From CAZVEV01 sp964625865 (GTDB lineage: Bacteria > Planctomycetota > Phycisphaerae > SM23-33), in assembly GCA_964625865.1 (NCBI GenBank), contig CAZVEV010000372.1, forward strand, positions 1 through 5,219: a stretch of 5,219 bases of DNA. Reading direction: 5' to 3'. A model generated the notes under the pieces. That model did not search any database, had not been told where the DNA came from, and saw nothing but the letters and a program-made list of their open reading frames with translations. This document shows, one piece after another, positions 1 to 5,219 of the stretch; the first letter of the stretch is position 1; the number at the start of each line of letters is the position of its first letter. The position numbers were made by a program, and so were the translations under genes.

Positions 1-72
1 CAGCGGAGCAACCACGCGTCGGCCGATCAATATAACGTGGTTGCTCCGCTGCGCTTCGCAGCCCACGGCACC
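1..72. repeat. Palindromic repeat, cut by left window edge
   Basis: Bases 1-16 (CAGCGGAGCAACCACG) are the exact reverse complement of bases 36-51, with a 19-base loop between them. The right arm probably continues through about base 72 (CGCTTCGCAG, then CCCACGGCACC), because the related element at 4188-4285 has corresponding sequence there that is fully paired. The matching left-arm bases would lie outside the window. The repeat begins 49 bases past the SBP1 stop codon, so in RNA from that gene it would form a strong 3' hairpin. Whether it ends transcription cannot be told, since any T-tract would be off the edge. The palindrome is certain; its identity as a dispersed repeat family is inferred from the second copy. 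Confidence 0.85.
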
Positions 73-82
73 CCTGATCATT

Positions 83-114
83 CACCTTCGACCTTTAACT
101 CTGAACCTTCAACC
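83..114. repeat. Short degenerate direct repeats (ACCTTYAAC-like)
   Basis: Three loosely matching units, CACCTTCGA, CCTTTAACT and AACCTTCAACC, follow one another between the palindrome and the SBP1 stop codon. A single similar unit, AACCTTTAACC, occurs at 4289-4299 just past the SBP2 stop. This looks like simple slippage-type repetition in the 3' untranslated region, and no function is evident. Confidence 0.4.
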
Positions 115-120
115 GCTTCC

Positions 121-1098
121 TCAATACTGTCGCGTCTTGATCACTTCGGCGGCGTTGCCGGGCTCGAAGACGCTTTCGGTGATGACGATCCGCTTGCGTG
201 CGATGGCCTCGACCATGTCGAACAGTTGCGGGCCGATCAGCGGATTGCACTCGACGGTGCAGTTCAGCGTCCCGTCGATCATCGCCTGGAAGGCGGCCTT
301 GACCGCGTCGATGGACACGACCTTGATGTCCGCCCCGGGCTTGAGGCCCTTTTCCTTCATCGCCTGGATCGCGCCGATGGCCATGTTGTCGTTGTGGGCG
401 AACAGGGCGTTGAACGTCTTGCCCTCGTCGGTCCGCAGGAACGCCTCGGTCACCTCCTTGCCCTTGGACGACTCGAAGTTGCCGTCCTGGCTCTTGACGA
501 TCTTGATCCGCGGATGGTCGGCGATGACCTCGAGGAAGCCCTTGTTGCGGTCGTTCGCGGGCGACGACCCGGGCGTGCCGCGCAACTCGAACACGCGAAC
601 CTCGCCCGTGGTGTTCTTGACGAACCACCGGGCGGCGTTGCGGCCTTCTTCAACGAAGTCCGACCCGATAAACGTCACGTACAGCGAGTGGTCCGTCACG
701 TCAACGGCCCGGTCGGTCAGGATCACCGGGATCCCGGCGGCCTTGATCTCGCGAAGGACCGGTTCGTAGCCGGTCTCGACAATCGGCGAAAACGCGATAA
801 TGTCCACCTTCTGCTGAATGAACGACCGCAGCGACTTGATCTGGTTCTCCTGCTGCTGCTGGGCGTCGGAGAACACCAGCTCGATCCCGCGCTTGGCGGC
901 CTCGGACTTGATCGACCGGGTGTTGGCCGTCCGCCAGTCGCTTTCCGAACCGATCTGCGCGAAGCCGACCTTGATCTTCCGTCCCTTGACCGGCTGTCTG
1001 CCCGGCGCGTCGTCCTGGTCGCCGCCGCCGCACGACATGCTCAAGACGCTACACGCTGCGAACATCATCGCAAGACTGATCTGCCGGAATGCTCTCAT
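121..1098 (-). CDS. YtfQ-like sugar ABC transporter substrate-binding lipoprotein (SBP1)
   Basis: This 325-residue protein should capture a sugar outside the cytoplasmic membrane and deliver it to an ABC permease. The ATG at 1098 is chosen because AAGGAAG (1106-1112) lies 7 bases upstream and the protein then opens with a basic, hydrophobic signal peptide (MRAFRQISLAMMFAACSVLS). That peptide ends at SMSC, a slightly non-standard lipobox with Cys23 followed by GGG. The mature domain (about residues 42-310) is a type I periplasmic-binding fold of the ribose/galactose class. Motifs resemble E. coli YtfQ, the galactofuranose-binding protein: GSESDWR (50-56), QENQIKSLRSF (83-93), the DR pair (129-130), ANDR (181-184), SKGKEV (211-216), AHND (234-237) and SID (262-264). 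By homology to ribose-binding protein, D129/R130, R184, N236 and D264 should contact sugar. The ligand, probably a furanose, is inferred. No permease or ATPase gene is adjacent in the window. An ATG at 1194 also reads in frame but would bury the signal peptide. Confidence 0.93.
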   Translation of the reverse strand: MRAFRQISLAMMFAACSVLSMSCGGGDQDDAPGRQPVKGRKIKVGFAQIGSESDWRTANTRSIKSEAAKRGIELVFSDAQQQQENQIKSLRSFIQQKVDIIAFSPIVETGYEPVLREIKAAGIPVILTDRAVDVTDHSLYVTFIGSDFVEEGRNAARWFVKNTTGEVRVFELRGTPGSSPANDRNKGFLEVIADHPRIKIVKSQDGNFESSKGKEVTEAFLRTDEGKTFNALFAHNDNMAIGAIQAMKEKGLKPGADIKVVSIDAVKAAFQAMIDGTLNCTVECNPLIGPQLFDMVEAIARKRIVITESVFEPGNAAEVIKTRQY

Positions 1099-1105
1099 CG
1101 CCGTT

Positions 1106-1112
1106 CTTCCTT
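1106..1112 (-). promoter_or_regulatory. Ribosome binding site of SBP1
   Basis: On the minus strand this reads AAGGAAG, 7 bases before the ATG at 1098. It fixes the start over the longer in-frame ATG at 1194. Confidence 0.75.
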
Positions 1113-1217
1113 GTTTCAGGGATCCGGGATCTGTCCGCCGCCGCACATTGCGGCAACGGAGGTCTGTTACCTCTACCATCATTCGGGGCGCCATTCAAGC
1201 ATCCACGACACGTCGAA

Positions 1218-1354
1218 CAAACGCCCACGGGTTCCACCCCGTGGGGTATCTCCACCTGAGAATCCCTCGCGGTTGCAGACCCTCCGGAAAGATTCCGCAT
1301 CGAACGTGTTCTTTGTACGAAGATACCCCACAGGATGGAACCTGTGGGCGTTTG
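1218..1354. repeat. Inverted pair of palindromic repeat units, each a hairpin
   Basis: Arms 1218-1251 and 1321-1354 are reverse complements at 31 of 34 positions, separated by 69 bases. Each arm contains its own perfect 8-bp hairpin with a 6-base loop: CCCACGGG (1224-1231) with CCCGTGGG (1238-1245), and CCCACAGG (1327-1334) with CCTGTGGG (1341-1348). Two of the three mismatches between arms change one G-C stem pair into an A-T pair, keeping both hairpins intact; the third is in the loop. The arrangement resembles paired REP/BIME-type extragenic palindromes, or a MITE-like element with 34-bp ends. I see no target-site duplication at the borders. The interior (1252-1320) has only a small CGGAA-AGA-TTCCG hairpin (1285-1297) and no reading frame of note. 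Confidence 0.85.
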
Positions 1355-1357
1355 CCT

Positions 1358-1378
1358 GTATCCGACCGATCCGGATAC
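1358..1378. promoter_or_regulatory. Possible operator: 7-bp inverted repeat with 7-bp spacer
   Basis: GTATCCG (1358-1364) and CGGATAC (1372-1378) are exact reverse complements with seven bases between. The 21-bp dyad lies 65 bases before the GH127 start and just outside the large inverted pair, where a dimeric repressor or activator could act. There is no second copy before SBP1 and no regulator gene in view, so the role is a guess from position and symmetry. Confidence 0.35.
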
Positions 1379-1430
1379 GCTCTTGGCGCGGGGTCTTGTG
1401 TGACAACAAGTCAGGCGTTAGCTTGTCCGC

Positions 1431-1436
1431 AAGGAG
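1431..1436 (+). promoter_or_regulatory. Ribosome binding site of the GH127 gene
   Basis: AAGGAG stands 7 bases before the ATG at 1444. This strong match decides the start within a frame that stays open far upstream, to base 37, through sequence antisense to SBP1. Confidence 0.85.
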
Positions 1437-1443
1437 ATATCTA

Positions 1444-4134
1444 ATGAACACCATGACACGGTGTCGTTCCGCACTCGCGCTGTTGACCATGGCGACGTTT
1501 CCGCTGGGGTGCGCCGCAGCCGACGGGGTGGGCGTGAATCTCGCCCCCGTCGCCAAGGGGTCCTGTTCATATGTCTCGGGCGATACGTCGTTGGCGGCGC
1601 TAAACGACGGATCGGCGCCGAAAAGCTCGCACGTTCGCGGGAAGGGATCGTTCGGCAACTGGCCCAGGCGGGGCACGCAGTGGGTGCAGTACGAGTGGAC
1701 CGCGCCGATCACCACGCGGAAGATCGACGTGTTCTGGTGGGACGACAAGCGAGGCGTTCGCCTGCCCAAGGCCTGTCGATTGCTCTACTGGGACGGAAAG
1801 CGTTTCGCCCCGGTGGCCAAGCCGACGGGGCTCGGCGTTGCGGCAAGCACGTACAACACCACGACGTTTGACGAGGTCCGCACGACCAGGCTCCGGCTGG
1901 AGATGATCTCGTCGGGCAACTACTCGACGGGCATCCTGGAGTGGCGCGTGTACAGTTCGGGGGCGATCCCCAACTTCCCGCCGTCGGTCACCGCGGGTGT
2001 CGACCGCGTGGTGATCCGGGGCGGCAAGACCTACCTTGCCGGGACGCTGCAGGCCCTGGAGGCAAAGAGCACCCCGACGACGGTGACCTGGTCCAAGGCG
2101 TCCGGGCCGGGCACGGTCAGCTTTGCCGACGCCCGCGCGCTGGCCACCACGGCGACGTTCTCCGCCCCGGGCCACTACGTGCTCAAGCTGACGGCCCGCA
2201 AGGGCACGATGAGCGACACGTCGGCGTTGACGGTCAAGGTCCTGCCCCCCCCGCCGCCGAAGCACCTGGACCTGATCGATACCGAGACCTACCGGATCGA
2301 CAGCCCGCTGTGGAACCACCGCGCCAAGGCGATCATCGTCAACTGGATCCCCCACTGCATCGCCAAGATCGCCGACCCGGACCTGAAACAGGGCGGGCTG
2401 AACAACCTGATCGACGCGGCGAACAAGCTGGCGGGCAAGCCGCACGGGCGACACCGCGGGTACGTGTTCTCCAACGCCTGGATCTACAACACCGTCGAGT
2501 CGATCTGCATCGCGCTGATGGTCGATCCGCAAGGCGACAAGGAGATCATCGCCGCCCAGAAGGCGATGAAAGCCGCGCTGGAGGAGTGGATTCCGATCAT
2601 CCTGGCCGCCCAGGAGCCCGACGGATACGCCCAGACGGCCTTCACGCTGACCGGCCGCGAGCACTGGTCGCCCAGGCACAGGCACGACCACGAGGGCTAC
2701 GTCGCGGGGTATTTTCTGGAGGCCGGCATCACCCACTACCTGATGACGAAGGGGACCGACGCGAGGCTCTACGACGCGGCCAAGAAGCTCGCCGACTGCT
2801 GGTGCAGGAACGTCGGCCCCCCGCCGAAAAAGCCGTGGTACGACGGGCACCAGGCGATGGAGATCGCCCTGGTACGGTTCGGCCGATTCGTCAACCAGGT
2901 CGAGGGCAAGCCCAACGGCGACAAGTACATCGCCCTGGCCAAGTTCCTTCTGGACAACCGCGACGGCGGACACAAGTACGACCAGAGCCACGTCCCGGTG
3001 ATTCGCCAGTACGAAGCGGTCGGCCATGCCGTGCGCGCCTCCTACTCCTACGCCGGGATGGCCGACGTGGCGATGGAGACCGGCGACGTGGACTACCACA
3101 GCGCGGTGATGTCGCTGTGGGACAACATCATCCACAAGAAATACTACGTCACCGGCGGGATCGGCAGCGGGGAGACCTCCGAGGGGTTCGGGCCCAACTA
3201 CTCGCTGCGCCACAACGCCTACTGCGAGTCGTGCTCGAGCTGCGGGCAGATCTTCTTCCAGCACAAGCTCAACATGACCTACCACGACGCCAGGTACGCC
3301 GACGGGCTCGAAGAGACGCTCTACAACGCCCTGCTGGGCTCGCTCGACCTGGACGGGAAGAACTTCTACTACCAGAACCCGCTGACGACGCGCGGGCGGC
3401 GCTATCCCTGGCACGGCTGCCCGTGCTGCATCGGCAACATCCCCAGAACGCTGCTGATGCTGCCCACCTGGATGTACGCCAAGGGGCCTGGCAGCCTCTA
3501 CGTCAACCAGTTCATCGGCAGCCGCGTGAAGGTCAAGGGCGTCGCGGGAACAGACGTGGAGATGGTCCAGAAGACCAGCTATCCGTGGAGCGGCAAGGTC
3601 TCGATCACTGTCAATCCCGCCAGACCCGCGAAGTTCAGCGCCAAGGTCCGCGTGCCGAATCGCGGGGTCAGCCGTCTCTACACCGCCACCCCGACTGCCG
3701 ACGGAATCACGTCGATTGCGGTCAACGGCAAGGTGATCACGCCGCCGACGGCGAAGGGCTATGCGACGATCACCCGGACGTGGACGCGAGGCGACACGAT
3801 CGACCTGGTCCTGCCGATGAAGGTCCAGCGGGTCAAGGGCAGCGACAGGATCGCCGCCACCGCCGGCCAGGTCGCCCTGCGGTATGGCCCGGTGATCTAC
3901 GCGGCCGAGAGCGTCGACCAGACTCTCGGCGGCGTCCTGGACCCCAAGACGCCCCTGAGAACCGAGTTCAAACCGGACCTGCTGGGCGGCGTGATGGTGA
4001 TCAAGGGCAGGTGGGCTGACGGCAAGGGGCTGACGGCGATTCCCTATTACGCCCGAGCCAACCGCCCCGCCGTCGACCCCAAGAGCGGCGCCAAGCGCAA
4101 CGCGGCCTCATCGGTCTGGCTGAAGGATAAGTAG
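1444..4134 (+). CDS. Exported GH127 (DUF1680) glycoside hydrolase with discoidin-like and PKD-like domains
   Basis: This 896-residue enzyme is probably a beta-L-arabinofuranosidase or related furanosidase acting outside the cytoplasm. The start follows AAGGAG and gives a signal peptide (residues 1-26) with a likely cut after AAA; Cys23 is a poorer lipobox candidate. Residues about 31-173 look like an F5/8 type C (CBM32-like) carbohydrate-binding domain (NWPRRGTQWVQYEW, VFWWDDKRGVRLPK). Residues 179-266 look like a PKD/REJ Ig-fold, followed by a five-proline linker (268-272). The alpha/alpha-barrel GH127 module and C-terminal beta domains fill the rest, ending in a family-typical LTAIPYYARANR stretch. 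By comparison with Bifidobacterium HypBA1, E580 (SEGFG) should be the acid/base, E595 and C597 (ESC) zinc ligands, and C661-C662 (HGCPCC) the nucleophile plus zinc ligand. H416 lies in an HEGY motif. Additional cysteines C594, C600 and C659 crowd this site. The family assignment is firm; the substrate is not, because relatives cleave other sugars. Confidence 0.93.
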   Translation: MNTMTRCRSALALLTMATFPLGCAAADGVGVNLAPVAKGSCSYVSGDTSLAALNDGSAPKSSHVRGKGSFGNWPRRGTQWVQYEWTAPITTRKIDVFWWDDKRGVRLPKACRLLYWDGKRFAPVAKPTGLGVAASTYNTTTFDEVRTTRLRLEMISSGNYSTGILEWRVYSSGAIPNFPPSVTAGVDRVVIRGGKTYLAGTLQALEAKSTPTTVTWSKASGPGTVSFADARALATTATFSAPGHYVLKLTARKGTMSDTSALTVKVLPPPPPKHLDLIDTETYRIDSPLWNHRAKAIIVNWIPHCIAKIADPDLKQGGLNNLIDAANKLAGKPHGRHRGYVFSNAWIYNTVESICIALMVDPQGDKEIIAAQKAMKAALEEWIPIILAAQEPDGYAQTAFTLTGREHWSPRHRHDHEGYVAGYFLEAGITHYLMTKGTDARLYDAAKKLADCWCRNVGPPPKKPWYDGHQAMEIALVRFGRFVNQVEGKPNGDKYIALAKFLLDNRDGGHKYDQSHVPVIRQYEAVGHAVRASYSYAGMADVAMETGDVDYHSAVMSLWDNIIHKKYYVTGGIGSGETSEGFGPNYSLRHNAYCESCSSCGQIFFQHKLNMTYHDARYADGLEETLYNALLGSLDLDGKNFYYQNPLTTRGRRYPWHGCPCCIGNIPRTLLMLPTWMYAKGPGSLYVNQFIGSRVKVKGVAGTDVEMVQKTSYPWSGKVSITVNPARPAKFSAKVRVPNRGVSRLYTATPTADGITSIAVNGKVITPPTAKGYATITRTWTRGDTIDLVLPMKVQRVKGSDRIAATAGQVALRYGPVIYAAESVDQTLGGVLDPKTPLRTEFKPDLLGGVMVIKGRWADGKGLTAIPYYARANRPAVDPKSGAKRNAASSVWLKDK

Positions 4135-4187
4135 GCGCCCACGAGCGAGATCGGGCTCGAAACCGGGCGATGTGGGCTACGGCCCCG

Positions 4188-4285
4188 CGGTGCCACGGTC
4201 CTACGCGCAGCGGAGGGCCGTGCCGATCACGTGGCGCCGTCTGCATCCCACACGGCCCTCCGCTGCGCGTAGGACCGTGGCACCG
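4188..4285. repeat. Perfect 35-bp inverted repeat between convergent genes
   Basis: Arms 4188-4222 and 4251-4285 are exact reverse complements, separated by 28 bases. Arm blocks include GGTGCCACGG, TCCTACGCG, CAGCGGAG and GGCCGTG. The element resembles the one at 1-72: both have CAGCGGAG in the left arm, TCCGCTGCGC in the right arm, a GGCACC end, and GCCGATCA at or beside the loop (22-29 and 4222-4229). It sits 53 bases after the GH127 stop and 18 bases after the SBP2 stop, so it could block read-through from both sides, though no clear T-tract follows on either strand. Bases 4135-4187 hold only a weak stem (GCCCAC 4137-4142 with GTGGGC 4172-4177). It is probably a dispersed extragenic palindrome. 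Confidence 0.9.
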
Positions 4286-4303
4286 GGCAACCTTTAACCG
4301 CCG

Positions 4304-5219
4304 TCAATACTGCCGCGTCTTGAGCGCTTCGGCGGCGTTGGTGTGGTCGAAAACGCCTTCGGCGGTGATGATGCGTTTTCGCGCGATGGCCTCGACCATG
4401 TCGAAGATGTCCGGGCCGACCAGCGGATTGCACTCGACGGTGCAGTTGAGCTTGCCGGCGATGATGGCGTTGAAGGCAGCCCGGACGCCGTCGATGGAGA
4501 CGACCTTGATGTCCGTCCCGGGCTTGAGTCCCGCTTCTTCCATCGCCTGAATCGCCCCGAACGCCATGTCGTCGTTGTGGGCGTAGACGGCGTTTAGCCC
4601 CTTGCTCTCGTCGGTGCGGAGGAACGCTTCGGTCACTTCCTTGCCCTTGGACGAGCGGAAGTCGCCGTCCTGGCTCTTGATGATCGTAATGCGCGAACAG
4701 TCGGCGATGCCTTCCAGGAACCCCTTGTTGCGGTCGTTGGCGGGGGACGACCCCGGCGTGCCCCGCAGTTCGAACACGCGGACATCGCCGGTGGTGTTCT
4801 TGACGAACCACTGGGCGGCGCGGCGCCCTTCTTCAACAAAGTCCGCTCCGATGAACGTCACGTAAAGCGAGTGGTCCGTCACGTCGACGGTCCGCCCGGT
4901 GAGGATCACGGGAATCCCGGCGGCCTTGATCTCGCGGAGGATCGGCTCGTAGCCGCTCTCGACGTGCGGCGAGAACACGATCACGTCGACCTTCTGCTGG
5001 ATGAACGACCGCAGCGACTTGATCTGGTTCTCCTGCTTGCCCTGGGCGTTGGTGAACACCAGGTCGATCCCGCGCTTGGCGGCTTCGGACTTGACCGACG
5101 CGGTATTCGCCAGTCGCCAGTCGCTCTCGGAGTCCATCTGGGCAAAGCCGACCTTGATCGTGCCCGTGACCGGCTGGCTGCCCGGTCCCCGGTCGCTTTC
5201 GCCCTCGCCGCAGGAGATG
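4304..5219 (-). CDS. YtfQ-like sugar-binding lipoprotein, N-terminus off window (SBP2)
   Basis: This is a paralogue of SBP1, with about 80% identity by hand count (roughly 56 differences in 284 aligned residues) and the same KTRQY ending. The frame stays open to the right edge, giving 304 visible residues. The first ATG in the frame (5137) is not the start: upstream codons read ISC-GEGESD, which aligns with the SBP1 lipobox region and places the lipid-anchored Cys at 5210-5212. About 20 residues of signal peptide are missing. Most YtfQ-type motifs are kept (ESDWR, QENQIKSLRSF, ANDR, AHNDD, SIDGV), but the conserved DR pair is GR, because codon 4895-4897 is GGG where SBP1 has GAC. GSESD has also become DSESD. 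These changes in the ligand-site region suggest a different sugar or weaker binding. The gene runs in the same direction as SBP1 but is separated from it by the oppositely oriented hydrolase gene. Confidence 0.92.
   Translation of the reverse strand, partial: ISCGEGESDRGPGSQPVTGTIKVGFAQMDSESDWRLANTASVKSEAAKRGIDLVFTNAQGKQENQIKSLRSFIQQKVDVIVFSPHVESGYEPILREIKAAGIPVILTGRTVDVTDHSLYVTFIGADFVEEGRRAAQWFVKNTTGDVRVFELRGTPGSSPANDRNKGFLEGIADCSRITIIKSQDGDFRSSKGKEVTEAFLRTDESKGLNAVYAHNDDMAFGAIQAMEEAGLKPGTDIKVVSIDGVRAAFNAIIAGKLNCTVECNPLVGPDIFDMVEAIARKRIITAEGVFDHTNAAEALKTRQY

Larger units (their letters stand above)
1099..1443. promoter_or_regulatory. Divergent intergenic control region
   Basis: These 345 bases separate the start codons of SBP1 (leftward) and the GH127 gene (rightward), so both promoters should lie here. 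I could not pick a convincing -35/-10 pair for either gene. Going right from SBP1, the region holds its ribosome site, an 11-bp palindrome GATCCGGGATC (1121-1131), two small hairpins (1140-1154 GCCGC-N5-GCGGC and 1159-1173 GAGGT-N5-ACCTC), the large inverted pair at 1218-1354, the 7-7-7 palindrome at 1358-1378, a weak repeat CTTGT-N6-ACAAG (1395-1410), and the GH127 ribosome site. I see no protein or RNA gene in it. Confidence 0.6.

Noticed and set aside
1099..1194. Upstream in-frame ATG of SBP1 at 1194
   Set aside because: The added 32 residues are arginine-rich without homology and would put the lipoprotein signal peptide in the interior; the ATG at 1098 has its own AAGGAAG.
1218..1354. CRISPR-like repeats or an insertion sequence
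   Set aside because: There are only two units in inverted orientation, with no regular spacers, no transposase frame and no visible target duplication.
37..1443. Open frame continuous with the GH127 gene that would add 469 residues to its N-terminus
   Set aside because: It runs antisense through SBP1 and the intergenic repeats. The signal peptide and strong ribosome site place the true start at 1444; the openness reflects high-GC codon use.
1600..3414. 604-residue open frame on the minus strand
   Set aside because: It lies wholly within the GH127 gene on the opposite strand, has valine/arginine-rich low-complexity composition and no recognisable domain.
1941..4019. 692-residue open frame on the plus strand
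   Set aside because: It is an out-of-frame shadow of the GH127 gene, extremely rich in Arg, Gly and Gln, with no signal peptide or domain.
4137..4177. Intrinsic terminator of the GH127 gene
   Set aside because: The 6-bp outer stem has a large asymmetric interior and no following T-tract; the nearby 35-bp palindrome is the better 3'-end structure.
4304..5137. SBP2 as a complete 277-residue gene starting at the ATG 5137
   Set aside because: This would remove the first beta-strand (IKVGFAQ) and the lipobox, both readable upstream in the same frame; the gene is simply cut by the window edge.

Overview
The window is GC-rich (by eye over 60%) and holds three protein genes: two paralogous sugar-binding lipoproteins on the minus strand, with a large secreted glycoside hydrolase on the plus strand between them. 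A discoidin-like domain plus a PKD/REJ-like domain in front of a GH127 catalytic module, lipoprotein-type solute-binding proteins, and palindromic repeats in every intergenic gap together suggest a planctomycete, perhaps Phycisphaerae. That assignment is inference; no RNA or other marker gene is present to confirm it.

Layout from left to right. Bases 1-72 hold a palindromic repeat cut by the window edge. Bases 121-1098 (minus) encode SBP1, a complete YtfQ-like ABC-transporter substrate-binding lipoprotein. Bases 1099-1443 are the divergent control region; it contains a pair of inverted palindromic repeats (1218-1354) and a possible operator (1358-1378). Bases 1444-4134 (plus) encode an 896-residue exported GH127 (DUF1680) enzyme with its expected Glu and Cys catalytic and zinc-site residues. 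Bases 4135-4303 separate convergent gene ends and contain a perfect 35-bp inverted repeat of the same kind as the one at 1-72. Bases 4304 to the right edge (minus) encode SBP2, a paralogue of SBP1 missing only its extreme N-terminus.

Working model: GH127-type enzymes release furanose sugars such as L-arabinofuranose from plant or algal glycans, and the YtfQ family binds galactofuranose-type sugars. The locus therefore looks like a small furanose-scavenging set: an exported enzyme plus two diverged capture lipoproteins. No permease or ATPase gene is visible. The most notable points are the nested palindromes with a compensatory stem change upstream of the hydrolase gene, the related long palindromes just downstream of both binding-protein genes, and loss in SBP2 of a conserved ligand-site aspartate.
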